A program made the position numbers and the translations under genes. This document shows, in pieces, positions 1 to 10,900 of a stretch of 64,000 bases of DNA (the first letter of the stretch is position 1; every line of letters starts with the position of its first letter). Location: the NCBI GenBank assembly GCA_964007475.1, contig OZ023274.1:81541303-81605302 (forward strand), in the 5' to 3' direction. This DNA is from Hybos culiciformis (taxonomy: Eukaryota; Arthropoda; Insecta; Diptera; Hybotidae). A model generated the notes under the pieces. That model did not search any database. It worked only from the letters and a program-made list of their open reading frames with translations, and was not told the DNA's origin.

Positions 1-2126
1 ATTAAAAAATATCCATTAAAGTACACATTCTTAAACGTTAGATAGAACTTCAAAATAATAATATTTTCTGTCAATATTTGTTTGTTAATGTAAAATTTAT
101 GAAAATAAAAGCATAAACATATATATATATTATGTATGCATATCTCTACTCTTACAAAGACTTATATCTTATATATGTTTGTAATAAATTTTATTAGAAT
201 AATATTTCATTTCAACATATTTTATATTTTATTTTATTATTTTTTTTACAAAAAAAAATTTTCTCAGTAAAAAAATACCCATTTATTTTATTTAACTTAT
301 TAAATAAATATAAAAAAGAAAATTCAAATAATTTTGTGTGGTAATATTATGGTGAATGTATTTTTCATTCATATTGAAAAATTATAAAATTTTCTATAAC
401 CAGCCACTTTGAATTGAAGGTGCATTAAATTTTTTTTTTGTATCATAAAATAGAAAAAGAACGAGAAAAAAATCGAAATTTACATAAGTGATTTAAAAGA
501 GCTATATCCCCGTAATTTTGTATAAGGAAAATTTATGTAACTAAACTATTTTCACATTATACTAGGAATATTATACTATATAAAATACATATAATATTTG
601 AACAATTTATCACCAAATTTGAATGAAAATAATCCAAAGGGAAAAATATTTTAGGAAAAAATATAAAATTGAGGGAGAACTAGTTTCTTTGTTATATTGA
701 TTTGATTTCTTTTCAAACCCACACTTTAAATCTGCGTAAGTACATATTATCATTATCTTTCCATGAATAAACAATAACCACATGAATTTAGTTAATAAGT
801 TTCAAATTAATTATATTTACAAATAAGAAAAAAAATAATATTTTTCTCAAGAATCTCAAGAACTATAAAATACCTAGTGTTTTTAATTTCCAATAAATAT
901 TATCTCTCAACTCTACAAATGTATATACTCTATATTGGTCTCTTCAAAATTCCAAGCAATTAATTTAGAAATATAGAAAGGAAATGAAATGAATGTCAAA
1001 ATCAAAATATTAATTTTACAAAAAAGAAATATGCATGTACTTATGAAAATTGGAAATTCTAAATCTTCTTAATGTGAACAACAATTTATCAACAAAATTC
1101 ATAATACAAATAATTTCAGAAACAAACAGAATTCAATTAACATTAATTTTAAATTAATTCGAATATTAAAATGATATAATCTAAAAGCAAGCAATATGAA
1201 AATATTTTTTTTTTCTCATATTTTTAAATGTATAATAAATATATTATGTTTTATATATGTTGCCTTGCTCTAATACATATATATTAAACCACATAAATAA
1301 ATTGTCATTAAACGAATGTGTGCCCTTTTGTAACGTGGAAAAATTTAAATAATTTAAATTATTTTCGGTTATTATGTTTCAGTATAGAATTTTAATGAAA
1401 CGATGGATTAAAAAGACAATTTTTGTTTTTTTTTTAAATTTATTCAAACTAACTCTACATTATGTACGTAGATACATTGTTTGAAAGTAATTTCAACAGT
1501 TTCACAAGTTTATGTATTATGTTGTATTCTATATGAAAATAATTTTTGTACGTATCACGCACAGAAAATAATAAATTAATCACAATATTATTAAGATTAT
1601 TACGTGATTTTATAACAAAAAACAAAAAAAAAAAAATTTGGACTTCAGAAATCATTATTTATTTAATCGAGATGAATACAAGAAAAAATTTTAAATGTAA
1701 GATATTCATAATATTATGTAACTCAAGTATATCGTTTCATTTACATTGTTGCATTTAGATTTTATAAAATTTCGACATACTTTTATTTTCGTTATATTCA
1801 TTGCGTTAAAAATTTATAAGATTTGAATTGAATTATTGAAATGAACCACCGTTTTCTTTCGAAAATTCTTCTGAATGAGAAAAATATAAAACTAAGAAAA
1901 ATATACCAACTCTGTATATGATTTTGATCGTAAGTACATATTAGCAAAAGTCAAAATAGATTCTTCTTAGCTCTTCCATATAGAATTAACAGCACTTGAT
2001 TAAAAGTAAATTACTATTAAAGCGGTTTATACTCCATTCTCAAAAAAATTCATTTGATTGACTCTATAATATAAGATCGCATATTTATTATAAAATTGTG
2101 GAAATCTGTAATTGTACAGAAAATTA
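1..2126. other. AT-rich non-coding stretch
   Basis: No gene, RNA gene or convincing repeat is seen here. Open frames are short and consist of A/T-rich codons (Lys, Asn, Ile, Phe). It may be intergenic or intronic to a gene outside the window. Confidence 0.6.
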
Positions 2127-2440
2127 TTTTAATGCGCAGGGCTTCGGTAAGTTGTATTTACATTCGCAAATTTAGCTCGGTAAATGGTCCATTACATGCA
2201 TCAATACACATGCAATTATAGAGGAATGTAAATTGTATTTACATTTCCCTGTGATGTAAATTGTATTTACATTTCTCTATATTGTATTTACATTCTTCAT
2301 TTTGAACTGCGTAATACTATAAACAAAAATAATATCACTCACACTCACAATATTTCAATACAGACAAATACCAAAAAAAAAAAAAAAAAAATGTATACCT
2401 CTCACATGCATCATATCAATGTCAAACAAAGCTTAGTTTA
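2127..2440 (+). mobile_element. Foldback element, copy 1A (5' half, cut short)
   Basis: This is the 5' half of a repeat family that is contiguous at 53197-53710. Both begin with TTTTAATGCG. Both share the block CAATACACATGCAAT, a short tandem array, and the block AATATTTCAATACAG. Just after a poly(A) run it contains CCTCTCACATGCA, which in the other copies lies directly before the hairpin. The similarity then fades near 2440, so the hairpin itself is missing from this piece. The E2 gene fragment follows, and copy 1B resumes after it. Whether 1A and 1B are one interrupted insertion or two separate ones cannot be settled by eye. Confidence 0.55.
2225..2303. repeat. Tandem array in copy 1A, ~27-29 bp period
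   Basis: About 2.7 units are seen, starting near 2225, 2254 and 2281. Each carries the near-palindromic core TGTAAATTGTATTTACA with 7-bp arms. Copy 2 carries a related core at the same 29-bp spacing, and copy 3 carries an unrelated 31-bp unit in the equivalent place. Confidence 0.7.
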
Positions 2441-2814
2441 TAATGCTAAAAATCTATATTTTCCCTCTGAGCTAATCTATATTTTACCTCTGAGCAAACA
2501 AAAAAAAAAAAAAAGAACCAATAAAAAAATACGCGGCTATTTTTTTTTTCTAAAAAGCGGCCAGTCGATCAGCCGATGAATTTTTGGATTTTAGTACAAA
2601 AACTTAAACCACACTTCAAAAATTGCACTTATTTTTATTCAAAAAAACAAAATGAATAAAAATAGAACAATGGTAACCCTGAAAATATATTTGTTGTTAT
2701 TATAAAGTTTGCTGTCTGTCAAATATCAAGAATTTTTTTTTCTTTTATCAACAAACGAGGAAAATGGCAGCAACAAGGAGATTACTTATTGTAAATATAA
2801 ATTATAATTATATA

Positions 2815-2909
2815 AATATTATTTGATTTTATTTTTAATTATAAATAAAAATAATTATAAAATTTTTATTATTTTTTTTAATAATTAAAAATAAAATTAA
2901 ATAAAATTT
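2815..2909. repeat. Intron palindrome 1 of the E2 fragment
   Basis: Left arm about 2815-2843 and right arm about 2881-2909, separated by some 37 bp. The arms share ATTTTATTTTTAATTAT and its complement with one or two mismatches. It lies wholly inside the E2 fragment's intron. Confidence 0.6.
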
Positions 2910-2910
2910 A

Positions 2911-3070
2911 AGAAGACCATTAGTTCCTAAAATAATAAAAAAAAAATTAGTAATTTTTCTAAAAAAAAATTATTCGATTTTTTTTTTGCAAAAAAGAAAA
3001 TGAATAATTTTTTTTTTGGAAAATTACTAATTTTTTTTTAATATTTTAGGAATTAGCTGATCTTAAACCA
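2911..3070. repeat. Intron palindrome 2, arm runs into E2 exon 2
   Basis: A nearly complete palindrome with its centre near 2988. The left arm carries TTCCTAAAAT, TTAGTAATTTTT and ATTATTCGATTT, mirrored on the right through AATGAATAAT, AAATTACTAA and ATATTTTAGGAA. Beyond the splice acceptor, the bases AAGACCATTAGTTCC (2913-2927) are an imperfect reverse complement of the start of exon 2 (3049-3064), about 13 of 16 positions. The acceptor and first exon 2 codons are therefore part of a stem. Confidence 0.65.
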
Positions 3071-3098
3071 TCCGGTTTGAAATCATTTCGAGAAATAA

Positions 3099-3410
3099 AT
3101 TTACTTCCGTATTAATTAAATTTTATTTTCTTGCTTCATTTTGAACTTTTTTGTTTATTTTTTTCATTGTAAATGTATTGTTTTCAACTCCCTCTCCCAT
3201 GCACATTAAAGCAGTATACAATACATGTTAATCAAATTTGTTATACAGCTCGTTGTGTATACACACAAACACATAGACACTCGTCAATATTATATCACTC
3301 GACCTTCGGTCTCGTGATATAAACATGACTCGTGTCTATGTGTTTGTGTGTATACACAACTCGCAAGAATAACAAATTTTCTTAACATGTATTGTAATCT
3401 ACTATTAATA
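3099..3410 (+). mobile_element. Foldback element, copy 1B (3' half with hairpin)
   Basis: Similarity to the reverse complement of copy 2 (33580-33906) begins around 3099-3105 (shared CCGTATTAA) and continues through TTCATTTT, AAATGTATTG, CCTCTCCCATGCACATTAAA and the hairpin to TCTACTATTA. The hairpin occupies 3218-3395, with arms of about 87 nt. Its apex reads CACTCGACC-TTC-GGTCTCGTG. The copy lacks the 5' part present in copy 3. Confidence 0.75.
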
Positions 3411-3514
3411 TTTTTTCTTGTCAATTTCTACCCTTCATTGAATTTGAAGAATGATAAGATAACACACGTTACATATACGAACGTACACTCTAGAAAGTTT
3501 TTGATGTAAAATTA

Positions 3515-3560
3515 CCACGATTATCGATGGTAATAAATTGCCATCGATAATCGTGGTAAA
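3515..3560. repeat. Perfect 18-bp-arm palindrome
   Basis: Arms TACCACGATTATCGATGG and CCATCGATAATCGTGGTA are exact reverse complements around a loop of about 10 nt. It lies near the left end of the TA-flanked element. Confidence 0.85.
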
Positions 3561-3781
3561 TTTACTCTGCATGTGTAACACTAAATATTTACGCATTTAG
3601 GTGTAACGTAAAATTACTCTAGAAAAGAATAATTTTACATCAAAGATTACGCGAAATTAACGCAAAATTACTTCCAATAGAGAAAATTTAAACATAAAGT
3701 CGTAATATTAAACAAAAAATTACGCCAAAAGGTTGTAATTTAAATTAACACCAAAAACACGTAAAAAATTTTTAATTTTTA

Positions 3782-3853
3782 ATACCGTGGCTGAGTGGTA
3801 GCTTTGGCGGATTGCAATGCTAAGGACGCAGGTTCGAATCCCGAAACGGCATA
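3782..3853 (+). repeat. tRNA-like segment (SINE-head type), forward
   Basis: It carries a Pol III A box (TGGCTGAGTGG) and B box (GGTTCGAATCC) at normal tRNA spacing. The outer bases ATACCGT and ACGGCAT pair at 6 of 7 positions. The anticodon stem does not fold cleanly and the T stem has mismatches, so it is a tRNA-derived sequence, not a working tRNA. The loop would read TGC, which would be an Ala anticodon if functional. A partner in the opposite orientation lies 220 bp away. Confidence 0.65.
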
Positions 3854-4077
3854 AGAAAAATTAAATAAAAATTTTTTTATTATTTTTTTTTTGGAATTTT
3901 TTATTTTGAATTTTTTTTTTTTGAATTTTTTTGAATTTTTATTTTTTTTGAATTGTTATTTTTTTTTTCAATTTTTATTTTTTTTTGAATTTTTATTTTT
4001 TTTTTTGAATTTTTTTTTTTTTTTGAATTTTTTATTATTATTTTTTGTTTTCTAATTTCTTCTTATTGAATTTTTCT
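3854..4077. repeat. T-rich spacer between tRNA-like segments
   Basis: Many runs of GAATTTTT followed by ATTTTTTTT form a degenerate low-complexity array. T runs of this kind would stop Pol III transcription entering from the left. Confidence 0.7.
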
Positions 4078-4141
4078 TCGGGATTCGAACCTGCGTCCTT
4101 AGCATTGCAATCAGCCAACACTACCACTCAGCCACGGTATT
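4078..4141 (-). repeat. tRNA-like segment, inverted partner
   Basis: The reverse complement of 3782-3845 with few changes. It has the same A box (TGGCTGAGTGG) and B box (GGTTCGAATCC), read on the minus strand. The central part from ATTGCAATGC through the B box is identical to the forward copy. The 3' acceptor half is not conserved: it runs into AAGAAAAATTC. Confidence 0.65.
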
Positions 4142-4255
4142 CAAATTTAAAAACCATATAAAATAGAAAATATAAATTTGGTATACACATTTTCTGTTTG
4201 GTGTGTTGGCGATTTCTAACATGCTTACAACTTACAATGTGATGTACTTTTTTAA

Positions 4256-4720
4256 ATCCCAGAGTTTAAATTTACACCTAGAGTGTACATATTAAACTAC
4301 AGAGTTTAAGTTTACACTGGAGGGTCTATACATTAAACCATAAAATGTAACTTTACAGCATAGAGTACAACAGTATTAAACCACAGAGTTTAATTTTACA
4401 CCGGAGAGTTTTCATTATTGAACCACAGGTGTAAATTTAGACCAAGAGTGTACAGCGTTAAGCAACAAAGCGTATACTTACAAAACGGCGTGTTTATTTT
4501 TAAACCATATAATGTAAATTTATATTAGAGCACATATTATTAAGCCACAGGATGTAAGTTAACTACAGGGAGTTCAGATAATTAAACCAAGTAGTGTAAG
4601 TTTACACCAAGGAGCTTATATTTTTAAGTCAAAAATTTTAAGTTTAAACCAAGCAGTGCATATTTTTAAGCCAACAAGGGTAAATTTATACAAAAAGAGT
4701 AAATTTTTAAACAAAGACGA
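4256..4720. repeat. Degenerate minisatellite, ~40-42 bp period, ~11 units
   Basis: Units follow the pattern CAGAGTTTAA, TTTACAC, AGAGTGTACA, ATTAAACCA, with drift and small indels. The first two, starting near 4260 and 4300, are the most regular. It fills the right third of the TA-flanked element. Confidence 0.75.
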
Positions 4721-4906
4721 ATAAATTTACCCTTATTTTTAATGTAAAAAATACACAACTTGTACAATTTTACTATTTTTTGTGATTTAAATTTTTTTTA
4801 CGCCTTTATCAGTTGAATCTTAAGTAACGAGGGTAATATTACATCAAAAATTACCATTATAATCGACGTAAAATTACGACCAAAACTATCGATTTTCTAG
4901 AGTGTA

Positions 4907-7900
4907 GGTTAATTTTCGTTGTGCACATAATGTATTATCTACGCATTTATGTCAACAACTGAGATTTTCAAAAGAAAAATAACACTACATACAATTTTTT
5001 GCAAATAAAATATGGAAAATGTATTTAAAATTCATTATTTATTACCGCCCTCAGATTTCTTTTATTTAGATACGTGTACACACATATAAAATTATATATT
5101 GTCAATTAAATTTAATTAAATTTAATTAATATACCTATATTGTTGTTATTTATACATAATGTATTCAGTTCAGTTGATATGCAATTCATATATTTATGCT
5201 CATTTTAATTTTATACTCGTAATATAAAAATCTAAAAAAAATTACCACGCTGTTTGTTATTTCGAAGTGAAAATAATAATCAATTTTATTAGCCATTTAG
5301 ATAATTAGTCATTTAAAATTAATTTTGCTCGTGAAAAATCATTTCAATATAACGTTGATCTTCGCTTACTTGATTAAACTACTAATTGGTAATAGGGTAA
5401 TAGCATAAATTAAGTGAATAAGATTTATGCTGTAGAAGAAATGTTTGTGCTGACTTTACATACAAAAATTAAGCTTGCATAGGGAAAGTAAGAAATTGAG
5501 AGGTTAACTTTTAATTTGTTCCACAGTATAAATATTATTATATTTTATTTATGATATAATAGTAATTATTCTTATATTTATTATTAGGATAAAATAAACA
5601 ATTTTTTTTATGAATAAATAGGATTCTGTTATATGTATCTGACTGTAAGAAATAAATATAACGATTTAAAACAAGCAAAAGAAGATTAGGAAACCAAGTT
5701 TGGAATTAACTGAAAAATAAGATTTGAATGATAATTTCTAATAATACAATTGCCTAAGATCCGCAGCCTGAAGTAAAAATTTAAATAATTGGTTAATATA
5801 ATAATAAAACTTAAATATAAATACATTACGAATAAGGTTTTTAAGTGAAAAAAAACTACAAACAGTTGCCAGAAAAATTCGGGAAAAAGTGAAAGGACTT
5901 TTTTCCAAGAGACTCTTCCCAAGACTCGTATTACTAAAGATTAGGAGCGAAACAACCAACGTTCGCACCGGTATTGACTAACAATTAATAAAAGTCGGGT
6001 TCTGCTCAACAAATAGAAAATATTTTGATTATTGGACGATTGGACCAAGTAGCGAATAAAAGAGAATTTTTTAAGTCAATTTAAATTAGACTCTACCATT
6101 GTGCCTAACATTTTTTCTTTCTGGTTTTGAAATTTTCATTTCATTATCAACAAGATTATGTATGCAATTTATTATAATATATATATGCAGTATTATATGT
6201 ATAAAAAGTTTAGATAACAAATTATGAAAAGATATAATCTATTTTAAGAAACGAATAATTTATAAGGAATTCACACATAATTATTATGTAGAACAATATT
6301 AAATTTTGTCACATTAAATTAAATTTTCTCGCCATATTTTTCTTTGATATATAGCTAAGACGATATTTGAAAAATAATAGTACGGTTTATTTTATATAAA
6401 ATATTCTTAAATTTTAATGTTATTCATATTAATTATTATGTACATATATTTATTCTGAAATAATTTTATTTTATTTTATTTTATTATTTATACATTTTAG
6501 TAGATGATGTAAGAAAACATAAAATGAAAATGTATATAAATATTTTTTCTAACCATTATAAGATTGACATAATCCTTCGTAAAAAAAAGGATGACAGCTT
6601 ATTAATTAAAATCTAGTTAGAGGTGCTTAAGATAACGTACGAGTTCTAGAAGATTTTTATTTCTAAACTATAGTATAATACTATTTTATTGCTGGTAAGT
6701 GACCGAATTATAATTCAAGACACATTGAACTCTATATACATAACGCTAGGAAATCAATAGTTAAATTATAATTCTTATTCTTAAAACTAAATAGAATCAA
6801 TTTGACACTTATGGTAAATAATTTATATACTTTTTTCCATTTCAATTTAATAAGAAACGAATATATATTTATTGAATTCTTTTAATTTAAAAAAAAAAAC
6901 AAATTTTCATATAAATTATTTTCAAATTAAGGCACCTTGTAACCTTAATCCGTACATCAAAAAGAAATAATTTATGTGTGTAATTATGAAATATGTATAA
7001 TGATAAGAATTTATGAAATAATCCTTTTTTCTCGAAAAATATTAAACAGAGTATATAAAAAAAAAAAACAAAGTTATAAAAACGCCCTAAAAAATAGAAT
7101 GTTATTTTTTTTTTTTTTTTAGCAAACATTCCAGCTCTTGGAAAAGTTAAAAACTTTTCAAAAAAATTTTAAAAGAGAAATATTTTACAGCGATAAAGAA
7201 AATATTTTTCAAATATTTTTCAGCAATTTTTGTTTGTCTTGTATAGTAATTTTTATTTATTTTTTTTTTTTAATATTATTATTATTATTTCTAACTGTGT
7301 TTTATAGTTGAAAATAATATTTATAATTAGTTACATTTTAAACAAAATATGTATATAAACAGTTTTGTACTTAAAAAATTTTCCAAGTTGATTTATATTT
7401 CGGTTTAAGGGTTAACTATATGTGCGGTTTAATAAAATACACAATGATAAAATATTACTTTTAGATATTTAAATTAAAAATTTTCTTCCTATGTATTCTA
7501 TATATATTTTTGGTATTTTTTATTTATACTATATTTTATTTTTTGTTATTAACAATTTCCACTTTTTTTTTTCTCTAGATTTTATAAATAAACCGAAATT
7601 TTTTATTAATTTTTTCCTTTTTCCATATCGTTTACTTTATTGTATATATAATTAAGTAAAAATCGATAAACATAAAATCTGTAGAAATATTTTTAAATTT
7701 TTGTTTTTCACTTTATATTAAAAAAAAAAAAAAAAATTTTGTGAATTTTTTATTATTTTATATTTATTAAATAATCAAAGATTTAGTAAAAATTATGATA
7801 AGGCTTGTTTTTTATCAAAATTTATTCCTGCATTAAATTGATTTTTAAAGTTATAGAGAAGTTTTAAAATATAAGCCGCGTAAACTGCAAGTCGACTGCA

Positions 7901-10900
7901 ATTTATTTCCAATATCGTCTTTTTGTTTTGCAACATAAAAATGTTTTTTTTTTTATGTTAACTTTTTAATTTGTTTTAAATTTTTTAAATAATAAAAAGT
8001 TGAAAAATGAAATAAAAACAAAAATTTAATTTAGTTTTATTTATTGAATTTATTAATTTTTATTTTAGCATTTCAGAAAAGTCATACGAAACGTTTTTTA
8101 TTTATGTTTTATATATATGTAATTATGTATATATTTTATTATGTTTTATTTAAGTTTTTTTTTATTTTTTGAATTATTATTATTTAAATTTAAGTTAATT
8201 CCTAGTTACATATAAAAAATTTTTTTTTTTGATATTTACGTACAGATTTAAAAAAAAAAACATTACATTTGATATATATTTTTTTTCTTTATATATATGT
8301 AAATAACAAACAACATTGTTCTACTTCAAAATTCGATCAATAAAAAAAAAATTGATTTTTTTTTTGTTCAACAATTTTAAAATTAAAAATAAAAAAAAAA
8401 AGTTTATACAAATATAAATAATTTTTTATTATGTAAATATTTTTTTTTTATATTTATTTATTTTTAGAAACCGTTTTATTAACACTACAGAAAAATATGT
8501 ATATATATATTTTATATTATATATATATATATAATATAATGTATATGTATAATATGTTTGTTTATATATCAATTAACAACAACAATTAGAACATTCTTTT
8601 ATTTTTGTTAATGAATTATATTTTTATATTGATTAAATCTAAAAAAAAAAAAAAAACCCAGTAAAATTCGTTATATTTTTTGAAAAACACTTTATATTAT
8701 TATAGTTTTTGTTTTATTTATATTTATTTATTTTTATTATAATTTTTGGCATTTAAAAAAAGTTTAGTTTAGTGTGTATTTAGTTTGTTTACTTTTTTTA
8801 TAAAAATGTTTACTAATTTATTTAATATATGTTGTAAAAAATATTTAAATAAAAATTTCCTTTTTAAGCATTATTATTATAATATGTATTGTGAAATAAT
8901 ATGAAAAATTAAAAAGAAATATATTTTAATTTTCAATTTTTTTTTAATACATTTTTATATTCAAATTTAAAAGAATTTTAGAATTAATTGAAAATTACAA
9001 ATTTATTGATAATTTCCCTGTTATTTTGTTTACTTTTTTCTTTTACGCTTTTTCATTTAAGTTTTGTGTTTCTTTATAATCTGAGTTTTATAGATCAAAT
9101 TTATTATATTTTAATTTATTTATTTTAAAAATTTTCCATCGCATTATAGATTGAAAAATTTTATGAAGAAACATTGTGTGTAAACATTGTGTATAATAAA
9201 CATTTTGTGTATAAACATTTTATAAGTTTCTTCATATCAGTTTTTTTTTCTCTTTGCATAAATTTTACCAATCTTTAGGATATTTTACAAAACATTATTA
9301 TAATTTCTTTTTCTTATTATCTTTTTTCTAATGATTTTAATAGTATTATTATATTTCTATCAATTAATTGTCTCATTTGTTGATATTTTTTTATTTTGTT
9401 AATTGTTAAAAAACACATTATCCTAAAATAAATAATAATTGTAAAATCAGACTATCAGATTAAAAAAAAAGAATTAAAATCTTTTCTATTTTATACTTGT
9501 TCTTTTGGGGGTTTATTGGTTTTTTTTTTTTTGGTCCTGAGAGGTTAATTTATAAAATAATAATAATTTTATCGATAAAAAAAACTATAATCGTAATAAA
9601 TTAACACCAAACCCAGAGTACTTAATATACTATATTAAATTAACTAAATGCGTTTTAAATATTTTATAATATTGATATTTGTAATATATTTTAACTTCAA
9701 ACAAGGCAAAAACTTATAATACTTCACCAAGACAAAAGTTTTTAAAATATGTATGATAATGATTTATCACATCATTAATTCAATAATAAACTTCTTTTTT
9801 TTTTTGAAGAAAAAAATGTCTGTACTTTTTCAAGAACCTTGAGAATAAGACTAAAATATTTTATTAGATAAATTTACTGATCAATTTTAGTCTGGAATAG
9901 GAATAAGTTCACCATAGTGGCTTGAAAACATGTTGGTTACTAATTAATTATAGATTTATTTTCTAACTTATTTTTTGTCCACAGCTGAGTACGAGGTTTT
10001 ATAAAGCTTATTCCACCGATAATTTTTGAAAATAAACCAAATTGTATAAATAATAAATAAGTTACAAGTAGGTATAAGCTCTAATAAATTTTCATAATAA
10101 GTAATGTATTATAAAACAATTGTGAATGAACAAATTTCTATATTATTTAAATGCCGCATTTAACAAACATTTTTGTTTTGAAAAATGAGGAAAAACAAAA
10201 TACATTTAAATCAATATTATTTGTATATTATTTTTAAAAAATTGTTTCCGTGCATAATTTTCAATTTAATTTCACTACAATAAATTTATGCAACGTAAAT
10301 CATTATTTTTAAGAAAAACATTAATAATATAAAAATTATTGTATTTTTATTTCTCTATAAAATGAACAATTTCAAAAAAAAACAATGTTTTCATGGTAAT
10401 TGTTCTTTACATTTTAACCAGTGATGTACGGAAAATGTATATTTCCAAGTTACAGAATAAAAAAAAATAATAATAATATAGGCCAAGATTGCTTTAAAAA
10501 ACAATGCACAAAAAAAAAGAAGGAAAACAAAACATGAAGGATTTTATTTTTATCTTAAATCATACAATGTCATATTATTATTTCAACTATTTGTCAAGTT
10601 GAAGTGTTTTGAATATAATTTTTAGAATTTATTTCATATAAAAATTCCTGCAATTTTTTTTAGACAGTTGAAAATACATATTATATATTAAAATTAAGGT
10701 GCTCGATTGAAGAATATTAAATTGATGATATTTTATTTTGGAATAAACAAAAAATTGAAAAAATTATTTTCCCGAATTTTTTTCAGTGAATTCATGTCTT
10801 TTTTCATAACATTTTAAGACAAATGTACTCCTCCACCGTTCTCGGGCTTAAGATCGTGGATTATTTTATTTTATATTTATTTTTTAATAAAATTTTAACT

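Larger units (their letters stand above)
2764..3115 (+). pseudogene. 5' fragment of a UBE2L3/Ubc10-like E2 ubiquitin-conjugating enzyme gene
   Basis: Exon 1 (2764-2790) reads MAATRRLLI. A GT-AG intron (GTAAAT at 2791, TTTTAG ending at 3049) follows, and exon 2 (3050-3097) reads ELADLKPSGLKSFREI. Joined in phase 0, this matches the N-terminal helix of the UBE2L3/Ubc10 family, whose members begin M-A/T-x-x-RRL, then KEL, then KSFRDI or KNFRNI. The family protein is about 154 residues and transfers ubiquitin from E1 to RBR and HECT ligases through a Cys near residue 86. Only about 25 residues are present here, so there is no catalytic core. After REI the frame gives six non-family residues and a stop at 3115, exactly where foldback-element sequence starts. 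The family Lys at position 9 is Ile here. The start context (AAAATGG) and the upstream 5'UTR-like stretch look intact. I read it as a captured or truncated gene piece; a live gene with a TE-disrupted exon 2 is the alternative. Confidence 0.7.
3486..4904. mobile_element. TA-flanked composite MITE (Tc1/mariner-type duplication)
   Basis: Inverted ends CACTCTAGAAA (3486-3496) and TTTCTAGAGTG (4894-4904) match perfectly and are each bordered by TA (3484-3485 and 4905-4906). TA duplication is the hallmark of the Tc1/mariner superfamily. Both subterminal regions repeat TTGATGTAA followed by ATTACC, as inverted copies. No transposase frame is present, so it is non-autonomous. It contains a perfect palindrome, two tRNA-like segments and a minisatellite, which are listed separately. 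At 1.4 kb it is long for a MITE. Confidence 0.7.

Noticed and set aside
3782..3853. Functional tRNA gene
   Set aside because: The anticodon stem does not pair and the T stem has mismatches; only the promoter boxes are intact.
5686..5968. Overlapping minus-strand frames and a plus-strand peptide with KIREKVKGLFSKRL
   Set aside because: Slightly richer in GC than its flanks, but no recognisable family on either strand and no splice context.
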